Positions 24,231 through 33,367 of a stretch of DNA of 64,000 bases are shown one piece after another. The translations under genes and the position numbers were made by a program. Position 1 is the first letter of the stretch. Every line of letters begins with the position of its first letter. Location of the stretch: contig JANNCV010000026.1 of the NCBI GenBank assembly GCA_031386985.1, positions 1-64,000 on the forward strand, in the 5' to 3' direction. Under the pieces are notes generated by a model, which saw only the letters and a program-made list of their open reading frames with translations, did not search any database and had not been told where the DNA came from. Origin of the DNA: JANJUB01 sp031386985. Its GTDB lineage: Bacteria > Armatimonadota > Fimbriimonadia > Fimbriimonadales > Fimbriimonadaceae.

Positions 24231-24764
24231 ATGAGCAAAATCATCTCAGCCTCCGACCTTAGCTCGCGACTCGAAGCCGGAGCGCGATTTCAACTTATAG
24301 ATGTTCGGAGCCCTCAGGAATACGCGGCCGGGCACCTTCCCTGCGCCGTGAACTTACCCATGGAACAAGTTGAATCTCGAACGGCGGACCTCAACATCCA
24401 CGACCCTGTGGTCCTGATTTGCCAAAGCGGAACACGAGCGAACATGACGTGCGCGGCCCTCCAGAACGAGCGCGATGACGTCCTCGTTCTTTCGGGCGGG
24501 ACGGAGGCTTGGGAAAAAGCGGGAATGCCCCTTATCGGAGCGACTGGAGCAAGGCTCGCCCTGATTCGCCAAGTGCATCTTGTCGCCGGGGTTTTAGTTC
24601 TCGCCGGAGCCGTATTGGCACTTACCGTTGATCCGACTTGGGCGTATTTGAGCGCATTTGTCGGAGCTGGGCTGACCTTGGCGGGGGCCACTGGGTTTTG
24701 CGGAATGGCCCACATTCTAAACATCATGCCTTGGAACCGCCCGCTAAAGGGGGTGGTGCGTTGA
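24231..24764 (+). CDS. Rhodanese-membrane fusion, YgaP-like
   Basis: This is a 177-residue protein with a rhodanese domain (residues 1-105; active cysteine Cys64 in LICQSGTRANM) followed by a two-helix membrane hairpin (DUF2892 type, VLVLAGAVLALTVD and YLSAFVGAGLTLAGATGF). YgaP-like proteins transfer sulfane sulfur at the membrane. It precedes and is coupled to the persulfide dioxygenase-like gene (4-base overlap TTGA). Confidence 0.88.
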   Translation: MSKIISASDLSSRLEAGARFQLIDVRSPQEYAAGHLPCAVNLPMEQVESRTADLNIHDPVVLICQSGTRANMTCAALQNERDDVLVLSGGTEAWEKAGMPLIGATGARLALIRQVHLVAGVLVLAGAVLALTVDPTWAYLSAFVGAGLTLAGATGFCGMAHILNIMPWNRPLKGVVR

Positions 24765-26158
24765 TTTTGCGCCGGTTATACGAAGAAAAACTAGCTCAGG
24801 CATCCTATTTGGTTGGGTGCAAGGCCACGGGGGATGCAGTGATCATTGATCCCAATCGCGACATTGAGCAATACATGGCACTGGCCCAAACGGAGGGTCT
24901 ACGTATCGTAGCTGTCGCGGAAACACATATCCACGCTGACTACTTGTCTGGTTCTCTTGAGTTGGCGCAGCGGACCGGCGCAAAGTTGCTTCTATCTGAT
25001 GAAGGGGGCGCCGATTGGAAGTATGCGTTCTCGGGCGAGCCTTTCGTTCGCCTCGTCAGGAATGGCGATAGTTTTTTGGTTGGGAATTTGCGTTTCGATG
25101 TCATTGCCACTCCTGGGCACACTCCCGAGCATATTGCTTTCGTTTTGACAGACTTGCCTGCATCTAGCGAGCCCCACAGCGTGTTTACCGGCGACTTCAT
25201 CTTTGTGGGTGACGTCGGTCGGCCCGATTTGTTGGAACGCGCGGCTGGATTCGAAGGAACCATGGATAAGGGAGCTGAAGATTTGTTTAACTCGCTCAAC
25301 CTGTTCCTGTCGCAGTACTCAGACGACGTGCTACTTTGGCCCGCTCACGGTGCTGGAAGTGCTTGTGGAAAGGGGCTTGGTGGGGTTCCCGTGAGTTCCC
25401 TCGGGTATGAGCGCCGCACTAATCCAGGTCTCAAGCATGCGAGCCTTGAGACATTTAGCCGCTATGTTTTGGATGGGCAACCGGAACCGCCCAGTTACTT
25501 CAAAGAGATGAAGCGGCTGAATCGCGATGGTCCCGATCTGGTTCAGGATTTGAGATTTCCAATCCGCCTAGATGCGCGGCAACTCGGCTCGTTGAGCTCA
25601 AATGCTGTTCTTGTTGATATCCGGGAGGCGTCTCAAGCCCAGAGTGGCTTCGTACCAGGGGCGTTGATAATTCCGGTCTCCCGAAGTTTCACAACTTGGG
25701 CGGGCTCGCTGATTTCCTATGCAGTGCCGATTTATCTTGTTGCAAATTCTGAGGATCAGGTTGCGGAGGCCGTTTATGACTTGAGAATGATCGGCTTGGA
25801 CCAGGTTAGGGGATGGTTCAGCTCAGAGGACCAAGCATTGCCGCAGCCTGGGGTGGTTCCAAGGGTCACAGCCGCTCATACCCTAGAGCAGGTTCAGCAA
25901 GGTCTGTGGCAGCTTTTGGATGTGCGGGGCCAAAGCGAGTACATTCAGGGCCACGTGAGCCAAGCCTTCCATATTCCGCTGGGATCATTGATGGGTCGCC
26001 TTGGCGAACTTAACAAAGCAGAGCCAATCGCAATCTACTGCGCGGGCGGGAGTAGATCGCCGATTGCCGCGTCTATCTTGGTGCAAAATGGATTCGAAGA
26101 GGTGTACGATTTGACAGGAGGATTTGCGGCAGTTAAAGCACTTGGGGTCGCATGTTAA
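24761..26158 (+). CDS. Persulfide dioxygenase-like MBL-fold protein with two rhodanese domains
   Basis: This is a 465-residue protein. The MBL domain (residues ~1-240) has the metal motif ETHIHADYLSG, GHTPEH and GDFIFVGDVGRPDL typical of ETHE1/Blh-type persulfide dioxygenases, which oxidise glutathione or related persulfide to sulfite; Tyr replaces the usual last His of HxHxDH. Rhodanese 1 (residues ~270-355) lacks the catalytic Cys (YLVANSEDQ). Rhodanese 2 (residues ~375-460) has YCAGGSRSPIAA. The TTG start at 24761 overlaps the preceding stop. A GSH-independent donor is likely. Confidence 0.88.
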   Translation: MILRRLYEEKLAQASYLVGCKATGDAVIIDPNRDIEQYMALAQTEGLRIVAVAETHIHADYLSGSLELAQRTGAKLLLSDEGGADWKYAFSGEPFVRLVRNGDSFLVGNLRFDVIATPGHTPEHIAFVLTDLPASSEPHSVFTGDFIFVGDVGRPDLLERAAGFEGTMDKGAEDLFNSLNLFLSQYSDDVLLWPAHGAGSACGKGLGGVPVSSLGYERRTNPGLKHASLETFSRYVLDGQPEPPSYFKEMKRLNRDGPDLVQDLRFPIRLDARQLGSLSSNAVLVDIREASQAQSGFVPGALIIPVSRSFTTWAGSLISYAVPIYLVANSEDQVAEAVYDLRMIGLDQVRGWFSSEDQALPQPGVVPRVTAAHTLEQVQQGLWQLLDVRGQSEYIQGHVSQAFHIPLGSLMGRLGELNKAEPIAIYCAGGSRSPIAASILVQNGFEEVYDLTGGFAAVKALGVAC

Positions 26159-26165
26159 ACCGAAA

Positions 26166-26672
26166 ATGGATGTTGATCGGCTTATCAATCGAAACAAGGA
26201 CGCAGTCTATCGGCAGTTGATTCGGCTGTGTGGTAACTATGCCGATGCTGATGATGTGCTTGCCGACTCAATGGTCGTTGCATTCCAGTCCCTCTCACAA
26301 CTCGAATCGGAAGAAAGCTTTCGGCCCTGGCTGATGCAAATCGGTCGTCGTCTTTGCTGGCGAATGAAGAAAAAGCAGCAACTCATGCCTTTTCTGGAGC
26401 TAAATGAAATGACCGCCGATACTTCGACCCCCAGTCCCGATGCCGACCTGTTTGAAAAGGAAATGTCAAAATGCTTGCACCGTGCCCTTGATCAGCTTCC
26501 ACCCAAATTGCGTGAGGCTTACGTGATGCGCGACATTGAAGAAGTTTCATTCGAAGAAATTGGCAAGTCACAGGGAATCACGACCGGAAGTGCAAGAGTG
26601 CGCGTCGTTCGCGCTCGGGCCCGAGTCCGCTCTATCATTGACTCGGGACTACGAGATGTTTTGCAGTGTTAG
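26166..26672 (+). CDS. ECF sigma factor (sigma-70 family)
   Basis: This is a 168-residue sigma factor. Region 2 covers residues ~1-75 (DAVYRQLIRLCGNYADADDVLADSMVVAFQSLSQLE...FRPWLMQIGRRLCW). Region 4 covers ~105-165 (LDQLPPKLREAYVMRDIEEVSFEEIGKSQGITTGSARVRVVRARARV). It lies between the persulfide dioxygenase and TauE genes with gaps under 12 bases, so it probably regulates sulfur-detoxification genes. No anti-sigma gene is next to it. Confidence 0.85.
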   Translation: MDVDRLINRNKDAVYRQLIRLCGNYADADDVLADSMVVAFQSLSQLESEESFRPWLMQIGRRLCWRMKKKQQLMPFLELNEMTADTSTPSPDADLFEKEMSKCLHRALDQLPPKLREAYVMRDIEEVSFEEIGKSQGITTGSARVRVVRARARVRSIIDSGLRDVLQC

Positions 26673-26674
26673 CC

Positions 26675-27457
26675 ATGAGTATGTTGGGCTACGCTCTGTC
26701 CCTTCTCATCGGTCTTTCGATGGGGCTAATTGGAGCGGGTGGCGCAATCTTGACGGTGCCCATCTTGGTGTACCTCTTTGGAGTAAACGGAACAGATGCA
26801 ACCGGGTATTCGCTTTTCATCGTGGGCGCATTGTCGTTGATCGGCGCCTTTGCTTACGTTCGCCGGGGTCAAGTTCAGGTACTGCCAACGCTCGCGTTTG
26901 GCGGCCCATCTATCCTGGGAGTTCTGGCCGCACGGGCCTGGGTCGTTCCAAGTTTGCCACGTGTTTTGGGGTCATTGGGCGGCGTTGAAGTCACCCGAGA
27001 CCGGTTTCTGCTGCTCGCATTTGGCGTGATGATGGTGTTTGGTGCGGGTGCCATGATTCGGAGTTCAGCCCTACGACCCGCCGCGGTTATCCCGACATGG
27101 AAGTTTTCGGCGCTAGGCATGTTTGTTGGATTTGTAACCGGGATGGTGGGGGCGGGCGGGGGATTTCTTATTGTTCCGGCGCTAGTTTGCTTTGCCGGGA
27201 TGGAAATGAAATCAGCCATTGGCTCTTCTCTTAGCATCATCGCGGTGAACTCAGCAATCGGATTTGCGGCTTTTTCCGCTCGGGGTGGGACGGCGAACTG
27301 GGGGTTAATGGTCGGCATCGTTGGATTTGCTGGCATTGGAATGTTAATCGGCCTTCATCTCTCGAAGCGCGTTGCGGGCGCCCAGTTGAAACCGGCCTTT
27401 GGTTTTTTCGTGTTGGCGGTTGCCTGCTTCCTTTTTGTACGAGAGCTGCGGTTCTAG
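26675..27457 (+). CDS. TauE/SafE family sulfite or sulfur-compound exporter
   Basis: This is a 260-residue membrane permease with two repeated halves. Each half begins with a Gly-rich motif (GLIGAGGAILTVPIL and GMVGAGGGFLIVPALV). About eight helices are visible. TauE/SafE proteins export sulfite and organosulfonates; the sulfur-oxidising neighbours support sulfite export. The ATG at 26675 is chosen; a GTG at 26666 also exists and would overlap the sigma-factor stop. Confidence 0.9.
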   Translation: MSMLGYALSLLIGLSMGLIGAGGAILTVPILVYLFGVNGTDATGYSLFIVGALSLIGAFAYVRRGQVQVLPTLAFGGPSILGVLAARAWVVPSLPRVLGSLGGVEVTRDRFLLLAFGVMMVFGAGAMIRSSALRPAAVIPTWKFSALGMFVGFVTGMVGAGGGFLIVPALVCFAGMEMKSAIGSSLSIIAVNSAIGFAAFSARGGTANWGLMVGIVGFAGIGMLIGLHLSKRVAGAQLKPAFGFFVLAVACFLFVRELRF

Positions 27458-27458
27458 C

Positions 27459-27495
27459 CACTTGATGTACTTGAGCATGTCAAAATGATCAAGTG
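27459..27495. promoter_or_regulatory. Inverted-repeat operator candidate at the GbsR start codon
   Basis: The arms CACTTGAT (27459-27466) and ATCAAGTG (27488-27495) are perfect. Two inner half-sites (CTTGA and TCAA) lie between them, giving a four-half-site palindrome. The right arm contains the GTG start codon. MarR-type proteins bind such palindromes, so autoregulation is likely. Confidence 0.55.
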
Positions 27496-28050
27496 TCAAG
27501 AATTCCTGAAAACGGAAAAGTTACAGATTTAGCCGAAGCCCAAGATCAGTTCATTTTGGAATGGGGCCGCATGTCTTCAAGTTGGGGCATCAACCGAACG
27601 ATGGCGCAAATTCTAGCATTGTTGTTCACGAGCGCCCAGCCCCTCTCCGTTGATGACATCATGGATCGGCTTCGAATCAGCCGGGGAAATGCTTCGATGA
27701 GTTTGCGTGACCTTATGGATTGGGGAATTGTTCGTCGCTTTCGACGACCGGGAGAGCGTCACGACACCTATGTTTGTGAAAGTGATCCGTACACGATGTT
27801 CGCGAAAGTTGTTCGGGAGAGGAAGCGAAGGGAGGTGGACCCAACAGTAAGCGCGATTCGCGAGTGCTTGGCTCGGTTCCCGGAAAATCAAGAAGACCCC
27901 GAAGCGGAGATATTCCGGTCCCGGTTATCCGGTCTAATTGAGATATTCACGGCGCTGGATTACCTCTATGCCCAGGTTGTTGCGACTGACAAGGCCTTTG
28001 CGGAAGCGATGGCGGTGTATAAGGCGGCATCAGCGGGAAAGCCCAGCTAA
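27493..28050 (+). CDS. GbsR/MarR-family transcriptional regulator
   Basis: This is a 185-residue winged-helix regulator of the GbsR type. The recognition region reads QPLSVDDIMDRLRISRGNASMSLRDLMDWGIVRRF and the wing RRPGERHDTYVCE. C-terminal helices form the dimer interface. GbsR-type members often control osmolyte or transport genes. Here it follows the TauE exporter, and its start lies inside an inverted repeat, so it may control the sulfur cluster. The GTG start codon at 27493 is inferred. Confidence 0.8.
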   Translation: MSRIPENGKVTDLAEAQDQFILEWGRMSSSWGINRTMAQILALLFTSAQPLSVDDIMDRLRISRGNASMSLRDLMDWGIVRRFRRPGERHDTYVCESDPYTMFAKVVRERKRREVDPTVSAIRECLARFPENQEDPEAEIFRSRLSGLIEIFTALDYLYAQVVATDKAFAEAMAVYKAASAGKPS

Positions 28051-28092
28051 AGTGTCCAAAAGCTGACCACCGGAATCCGAACTCCAATCAAG

Positions 28093-28929
28093 TTAGAGAT
28101 TCCGAGCGTTAAAAGTGTCTCCGTCGTCCATTTGGCCCGTATTGAAGCCTTTCATAAACCAGTTCATTCGTTGGGCCGAAGTGCCGTGGGTGAACGCATC
28201 TGGCACCACGCGTCCTTGACTCTGTTTTTGCAAGGTGTCATCGCCAATCGCGTTTGCCGCTTCGAGCGCCTCTCGAATGTCGGCCTCATTCAGCTTGAGA
28301 TCCTTCGCATGATGCGCCCATAGACCGGCATAAAAATCAGCCTGCAATTCCATGCGGACACTTAAGCGATTGAATTCCCTCTCCGACAGCGTTTTGCGAG
28401 CCGCGTCCACCTGCTTTGAAACGCCAAGCAGGTTCTGGATGTGGTGCCCGACTTCGTGGGCAATAACATAGGCTTGGGCAAAGTCCCCCTTGGCTCCGAG
28501 CCGATCTCTCAAGATATCATAGAAGCTCAAGTCAATATAGACCTGATCATCGCCCGGGCAATAAAATGGGCCAACCGATGCATCTGCTCGCCCGCAAGCT
28601 GAAGCCACCTCGCCCGAAAACAAGATGAGTTTAGGTTCTTGGTAGGTCTTTCCCAAAGCCCGGAACTGGACCCGCCATACGTCTTCGGTTTCCCCTAAAA
28701 TCTTTTTCACAAAGACGGCCCCTTCATCGTTAGGATCAACCGTCGAAGATTGGGTCTGATCGGTATTGCCCGAGCCCGAATCCAGTATCTGGCCGGGGTC
28801 GCCCCCGAGAGCCATTACAATTATTGCGATAACAATCGTGCCAATTCCACCGCCGGCGACCATTTTTCCAGGCGACATTCCGCGTCGGTCCTCAACGTTT
28901 TCGCTTTCGCGTGCATCATCCAATCTCAT
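28093..28929 (-). CDS. Neutral zinc metallopeptidase (YpfJ family)
   Basis: This is a 278-residue membrane-anchored peptidase. One N-terminal helix (GIGTIVIAIIVMALGG) is followed by a linker and the catalytic domain with HEVGHHIQNLLG near residue 165 (His and Glu of HExxH) and a downstream ELQADFYAGLWAHH zinc ligand. CGRADASVGPFYCPGD holds two cysteines that may form a disulfide. Substrate is unknown. It starts 17 bases after the hybrid kinase on the same strand, so both may be co-transcribed. Confidence 0.9.
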   Translation of the reverse strand: MRLDDARESENVEDRRGMSPGKMVAGGGIGTIVIAIIVMALGGDPGQILDSGSGNTDQTQSSTVDPNDEGAVFVKKILGETEDVWRVQFRALGKTYQEPKLILFSGEVASACGRADASVGPFYCPGDDQVYIDLSFYDILRDRLGAKGDFAQAYVIAHEVGHHIQNLLGVSKQVDAARKTLSEREFNRLSVRMELQADFYAGLWAHHAKDLKLNEADIREALEAANAIGDDTLQKQSQGRVVPDAFTHGTSAQRMNWFMKGFNTGQMDDGDTFNARNL

Positions 28930-28946
28930 GGATGAATTATGACTAC

Positions 28947-31724
28947 TTAGGCGGCCTTTCGGATCACTCGATTCAAAACCCCTCTAAAAGCGTCCACTTC
29001 AAAAATCAACCTCTTAACCAACTGCTTAGGATCAAGCTGCGCGTCTTCCTTGGAATCTTCAATTTGCTCGCAAATACGAGCTAGTGGCTCCGCTCCGATA
29101 GATCGAGCCGCGCCTTTGAGGGCATGAGCATGATATGCGGCACCAGTGATGTCCTTCGACTCTAGCGCGTTTTCAATCCTTGTGAGCTGAATGGAGAGTG
29201 ATTTTTCAAATTCTTCGACAACTTCATGCATAAAGGCTTCGTCACCGCCGCATCGGTCCAGCAGGCCATTGAGGTCAAAACTGCCCATGCCCGCTGCCGA
29301 TCGGGCCACTGGCACCTCGGTTTTTGAGTCCGAGCCAACCCACCGATCAAGTGCCTTGGCAAGATCATCGGCGGAAATTGGTTTAGGGAGGTAGTCGTCC
29401 ATTCCTCCGCGCAGGCATCGTGAACGATCATTTTCACTCGCATTTGCCGTCATCGCAATGATTGGGATGTGGCGACCGGTTTGACGTTCGCGTGCTCGAA
29501 TTCGCTGGGTCGTTTCAAATCCGTCAAGGATCGGCATCTGAATGTCCATAAGCACCGCGTCATACCACCCGGCCGCAAGCAATTCCAAGGCGACTTGACC
29601 GTTTTCGGCCGAGTCAACTGTGCATCCGATGCGTTGCAAAATGTGGTTCGCAACTTTGCGATTGATAGCATTGTCTTCAACAAGCAAAATTTTGCCTCGT
29701 TTAACGTCACCGCTGGTTATAGAGCTGTTCGTTCCCTCCTGATATTCAAAACCTAGCGCGTGGAGCATGGTCCGCTGAAGAATGCCTCGCCGAATCGGCT
29801 TCGTCACCGTAAAGTATTTGTTTTGTGGGTCTGATCCTTGCGTCAAAGATGAGGATAGTGCGACGATCGGCAAGTTTGCCCATCGGTCGTCACCGCGCAA
29901 TCGCCAAGCCAACTGATTGGTGGGCAGGTCATCGTAGGAATCCCTTGTCACGATTACGTCAATCGGTACATCATGTGGCCACTCCCTTAGAGCCCGAAAT
30001 GCGTCCTGGGTATCAGAAATTGCCGCGACTCGACAACCCCAGCTCTCAAGGATGTTGCGGAGGTCGTGGAGGGCTGATTGCTCACTGTCCATAAGCAGCA
30101 CTTGCTTGCCAATAAACTCAACTGGTTGCCGTTGGCGTCCCTCTCCAAGCGGAAGTTGGAGCAGCAGGGTGAAAACTGATCCTTCCCCGACTTCAGATTG
30201 GACTCGAAGAGTTCCTCCCATGAGCTGAGTTAACTGCTTGGAAATCGTTAAGCCAAGCCCCGTTCCGCCGTATCGTCGAGTGGTGCTACCGTCGGCTTGG
30301 GTAAAGCTCTCAAAGATCGCGGCTTGACGATCGGGGGCGATTCCAATTCCGGTATCGCTAACCGTGATTTGGAGAGATGCAGATTTTTCTGCCACAGATA
30401 AGAGCTCAGCTCGGACCGTGACTCTACCGCGCTCTGTAAACTTGATGGCATTGGTTACGAGGTTCGAGACCACTTGCTTAATGCGCATCGCATCCCCAAT
30501 CATCGCGGGGATATTGGGATCGCAGTAGGTGTAAAACTCAATGTCCTTGTCGCGGGTGTTTTGGGCATAGAGGTCGCCAACATCGTCAATCACGTCGTTC
30601 AGCGCGAATTCTATATTCTCAATGCCCATCTTGCCGGCCTCGGCTTTTGAGTAGTCGAGAAGATCATTGATAATATCAAGGAGTGACTGGGAGCTCTTCT
30701 TTATCGTGTTGGCAAAGTCGCGTTGCTCGTGGTCAAGTCCGGAGTCAAGAAGAAGATCCGTCATGCCCAGAACGCCGTTAAGTGGGGTTCGAACTTCATG
30801 CGAAATGTTGGCAAGGAATTCGCTCTTTGCTTTGTTTGCCGCCTCGGCCGCTTCCGCCATGCGGCGGGCGCGCGAAAGTGCAGTTTCGAGGCCATCATTC
30901 GCTTCAGCCAGCATTTCCTCAGCCTTAGATCGCTCGGTTACCTCCTGCTCAAGTTCGGTGGTCCTAATTTTGACTCGTTTGTCAAGCTCCTCATTTACCG
31001 CCTTTAGGTAGCTATCCCGCTGCTCGATCTCAGCGAGCATTGCATTGAACCCTTCCGCGATCGCACCGACTTCGTCATCGGAGGTTCGCTTGAGCCGAAT
31101 CGAGAAATCCTGCTGATCGGAGACGGAGTTCATGGCCAGAACGAGTTGCTGAATTGGGTTCGCTACTAGGCGAGCGATCCGGGTAGTTATCACAGCCGAT
31201 ATGAGCGCAGTTAGACCAAGAAAAATGATCAACACGCTAATTTCGACTTTACGAAGGTTTCCGATTGGGCCATTATCAAGCTCGACAAACAAAAAGCCGA
31301 TGGTTTCGCCATCAACGAGAATTCTCCGGCTGTAGCCTCGGTATCCGTTGGCCGTTTCAATCTCAGATTCCGACGCGAGCTCATTCGGCAACTTGGCGTC
31401 ATTGGGGATTCGCTCGAGCAACTTGCCTTGTTTGTTGTAGATGGCCGAGGACTTCACATTCGGATTGGTAGCGATCGAGTTGAGTGCGATTCGCATTCGA
31501 TGGGTGTCTTTGCTGGCGATCGCAGATTTGCCCGCGAGCTTCGTAACGAGCTGCAAAGATCCGCCAATATCACTTTCCAATGCCCGTTTTTCGAAGCTGC
31601 TGGTAAGAAAGTGAGTGCATCCAATTGCGATGAGAAACGACATCAAACAAATGCCGAGGTTCATCCCGATTAATTTGCTTTTGATGCGACCTGAATGCCT
31701 TCGCTCACTCTTGACTTTCGCCAC
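28947..31724 (-). CDS. Hybrid sensor histidine kinase (BarA-like)
   Basis: This is a 925-residue sensor. Two N-terminal helices flank an extracellular sensing domain (~residues 40-165); a HAMP domain and coiled coil follow (ISAVITTRIARLVANPIQ). The HisKA box HEVRTPLNGVLGMTD lies near residue 320 and the ATPase box has DTGIGIAP and GTGLGLTISKQL. Then come a divergent receiver (residues ~545-665, phospho-acceptor Asp not clear), a canonical receiver (LVEDNAINRKV...MDIQMPILDG...KPI), and a C-terminal Hpt domain with HALKGAARSIG. The composition suits a multi-step phosphorelay. No dedicated response regulator is adjacent. Confidence 0.9.
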   Translation of the reverse strand: MAKVKSERRHSGRIKSKLIGMNLGICLMSFLIAIGCTHFLTSSFEKRALESDIGGSLQLVTKLAGKSAIASKDTHRMRIALNSIATNPNVKSSAIYNKQGKLLERIPNDAKLPNELASESEIETANGYRGYSRRILVDGETIGFLFVELDNGPIGNLRKVEISVLIIFLGLTALISAVITTRIARLVANPIQQLVLAMNSVSDQQDFSIRLKRTSDDEVGAIAEGFNAMLAEIEQRDSYLKAVNEELDKRVKIRTTELEQEVTERSKAEEMLAEANDGLETALSRARRMAEAAEAANKAKSEFLANISHEVRTPLNGVLGMTDLLLDSGLDHEQRDFANTIKKSSQSLLDIINDLLDYSKAEAGKMGIENIEFALNDVIDDVGDLYAQNTRDKDIEFYTYCDPNIPAMIGDAMRIKQVVSNLVTNAIKFTERGRVTVRAELLSVAEKSASLQITVSDTGIGIAPDRQAAIFESFTQADGSTTRRYGGTGLGLTISKQLTQLMGGTLRVQSEVGEGSVFTLLLQLPLGEGRQRQPVEFIGKQVLLMDSEQSALHDLRNILESWGCRVAAISDTQDAFRALREWPHDVPIDVIVTRDSYDDLPTNQLAWRLRGDDRWANLPIVALSSSLTQGSDPQNKYFTVTKPIRRGILQRTMLHALGFEYQEGTNSSITSGDVKRGKILLVEDNAINRKVANHILQRIGCTVDSAENGQVALELLAAGWYDAVLMDIQMPILDGFETTQRIRARERQTGRHIPIIAMTANASENDRSRCLRGGMDDYLPKPISADDLAKALDRWVGSDSKTEVPVARSAAGMGSFDLNGLLDRCGGDEAFMHEVVEEFEKSLSIQLTRIENALESKDITGAAYHAHALKGAARSIGAEPLARICEQIEDSKEDAQLDPKQLVKRLIFEVDAFRGVLNRVIRKAA

Positions 31725-31787
31725 GGTCTATTTATCGGCATCTTCGCTCCCGAAAATCAGGTTGTTAATCGGCGGTATTCTGATAGG

Positions 31788-32642
31788 ATGCGCAAGGAGC
31801 TTCGTGAGCTATGGAGGTTTCGCGAGCTTCTGTTCACGTTAGTGGAACGAGAACTCCGAATTCGGTATAAAAACAGCTCGCTTGGTTTCGCGTGGTCGTT
31901 GCTGAATCCCCTCATTACGGCGCTCGTGATGACGACCGTTTTTGGGCTCTTTATGCAACAAGGCGGCATTAAGAGCTATGGGCTTTACGTGCTTGCGGGC
32001 TACTTACCTTACTTGTTCTTTCAGTTCGCAATCATGGATTCGGCGCAGTCCATCTACAACGCCTTGCCAATTGTTAAGAAAGTCTATTTTCCACGAGAAA
32101 TTTTGCCGCTAGCGGCGGTGTTAAGTAATTTCATCCATTTTCTGTTGGCACTTGGGGCACTCGTGGTTATTTGTGTAGGCGTTTGGGCCGCTTATGGAGA
32201 TTTGCCGCTCAAACGCACTATTGTATTCGTGCCAATTCTGATGATCATTCAGCTTGCGCTGGTCACGGGGCTAAGCCTCATGGTGAGTGCCTTGAACACC
32301 TTTTACGAAGATGTTAAATACATTGTGAGCGTCTTGCTTTATTTGTTGTTTTTCTTGAGCCCTGTACTCTATTTTAGTGAGCAAGTACGCGATGCGCCTA
32401 CGGCTAACTCTGGCCTTTTGTTCAACATCTATCACCTCAATCCGATGGCGGCCCTGTGCACGGGCTACAAGAAGTTGCTGCTTGATAATGCGGCGGTTCC
32501 TGACCGCAAAGGTGGCACTCTGGTTCCGTTGGAAATGAACTGGAGTCAAGTTGGAGTTGCCGCCTTATTCTCTTTAGCCGTGCTTTGGATTGGATACGTG
32601 ATGTTTAACCGCATGAAATGGAGGTTTGTAGAGCGTCCATGA
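31788..32642 (+). CDS. ABC-2 type permease for polysaccharide export (Wzm/KpsM-like)
   Basis: This is a 284-residue permease with six membrane helices and the Wzm-type N-terminus ELLFTLVERELRIRYKNSSLGFAWSLLNPL. The start ATG 31788 is chosen; a longer frame from 31695 overlaps the divergent kinase promoter. The ATPase gene overlaps its stop by 4 bases. Together they likely export an O-antigen, capsule or teichoic-acid-like glycan. Confidence 0.9.
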   Translation: MRKELRELWRFRELLFTLVERELRIRYKNSSLGFAWSLLNPLITALVMTTVFGLFMQQGGIKSYGLYVLAGYLPYLFFQFAIMDSAQSIYNALPIVKKVYFPREILPLAAVLSNFIHFLLALGALVVICVGVWAAYGDLPLKRTIVFVPILMIIQLALVTGLSLMVSALNTFYEDVKYIVSVLLYLLFFLSPVLYFSEQVRDAPTANSGLLFNIYHLNPMAALCTGYKKLLLDNAAVPDRKGGTLVPLEMNWSQVGVAALFSLAVLWIGYVMFNRMKWRFVERP

Positions 32643-33367
32643 AACCCGCCATCGAAATTCGTGATCTTCACAAGCACTTTGATTTGAGCCACAGTGGGGT
32701 GGCTTCAATCAAGACGGCCTTGCTTTGGTTCCGAAAGCGCCGAATCGAGCGGTTAGAAGTCCTTCGAGGGGTCACGTTTACGCTCAATCAAGGTGAAACG
32801 GTGGCCCTGGTGGGCCGAAACGGGGCGGGGAAGAGCACGCTCCTTTCCCTCATCGCCCGGGTTTACAAACCCTCGTCGGGGACGATTGAGGTTAACGGAC
32901 GGGTTGCGCCGTTGCTTGAGTTAGGAGCTGGATTTCATCCTGATCTAACCGGTTTGGAAAACATTCAGTTTAACGGTGTCATCTTAGGACTAACCCGCAA
33001 GGAGCTGGCCAAGCGGGTAGACCGCATCGTCGCCTTCGCCGAACTGGAGAATCATATTGATACGCCTGTTCGCACCTATTCCAGCGGCATGATGGCGCGA
33101 CTTGGCTTTGCCATCGCCGCCCACGTTGATGCCGACATCATGATCGTGGATGAGGTTTTGGCCGTTGGCGATTTCGCGTTTGAAGAAAAGTGTTACGCCA
33201 AGATCGAAGAGTTTCGGGCAAACGGCGGTTCGATCTTGTTTGTTTCTCATAACTTTGAGAGCATTTATCGGGTGGCAGATCGCTGTATCTGGATGCGGAA
33301 CGGGGTTGTAGCCATGGAGGGAGACCCCCATCAAGTGGTGAGCGCTTATCGCGAGGCGGGGGAATGA
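32639..33367 (+). CDS. ABC transporter ATPase for polysaccharide export (Wzt/KpsT-like)
   Basis: This is a 242-residue ATPase. Motifs are Walker A GRNGAGKST, the Wzt-type ELGAGFHPDLTGLENI, signature YSSGMMARLGFA, Walker B DIMIVDEVLAVGD and the H-loop VSHN. It lacks the C-terminal carbohydrate-binding extension of large Wzt proteins, so export may be independent of a chain-end modification. The ATG at 32639 overlaps the permease stop (ATGA). Confidence 0.92.
   Translation: MKPAIEIRDLHKHFDLSHSGVASIKTALLWFRKRRIERLEVLRGVTFTLNQGETVALVGRNGAGKSTLLSLIARVYKPSSGTIEVNGRVAPLLELGAGFHPDLTGLENIQFNGVILGLTRKELAKRVDRIVAFAELENHIDTPVRTYSSGMMARLGFAIAAHVDADIMIVDEVLAVGDFAFEEKCYAKIEEFRANGGSILFVSHNFESIYRVADRCIWMRNGVVAMEGDPHQVVSAYREAGE

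Noticed and set aside
26600..26700. Anti-sigma factor near the ECF sigma gene
   Set aside because: The sigma gene is followed directly by the TauE transporter and preceded by the dioxygenase. Neither is a membrane anti-sigma, so control must be of another type.
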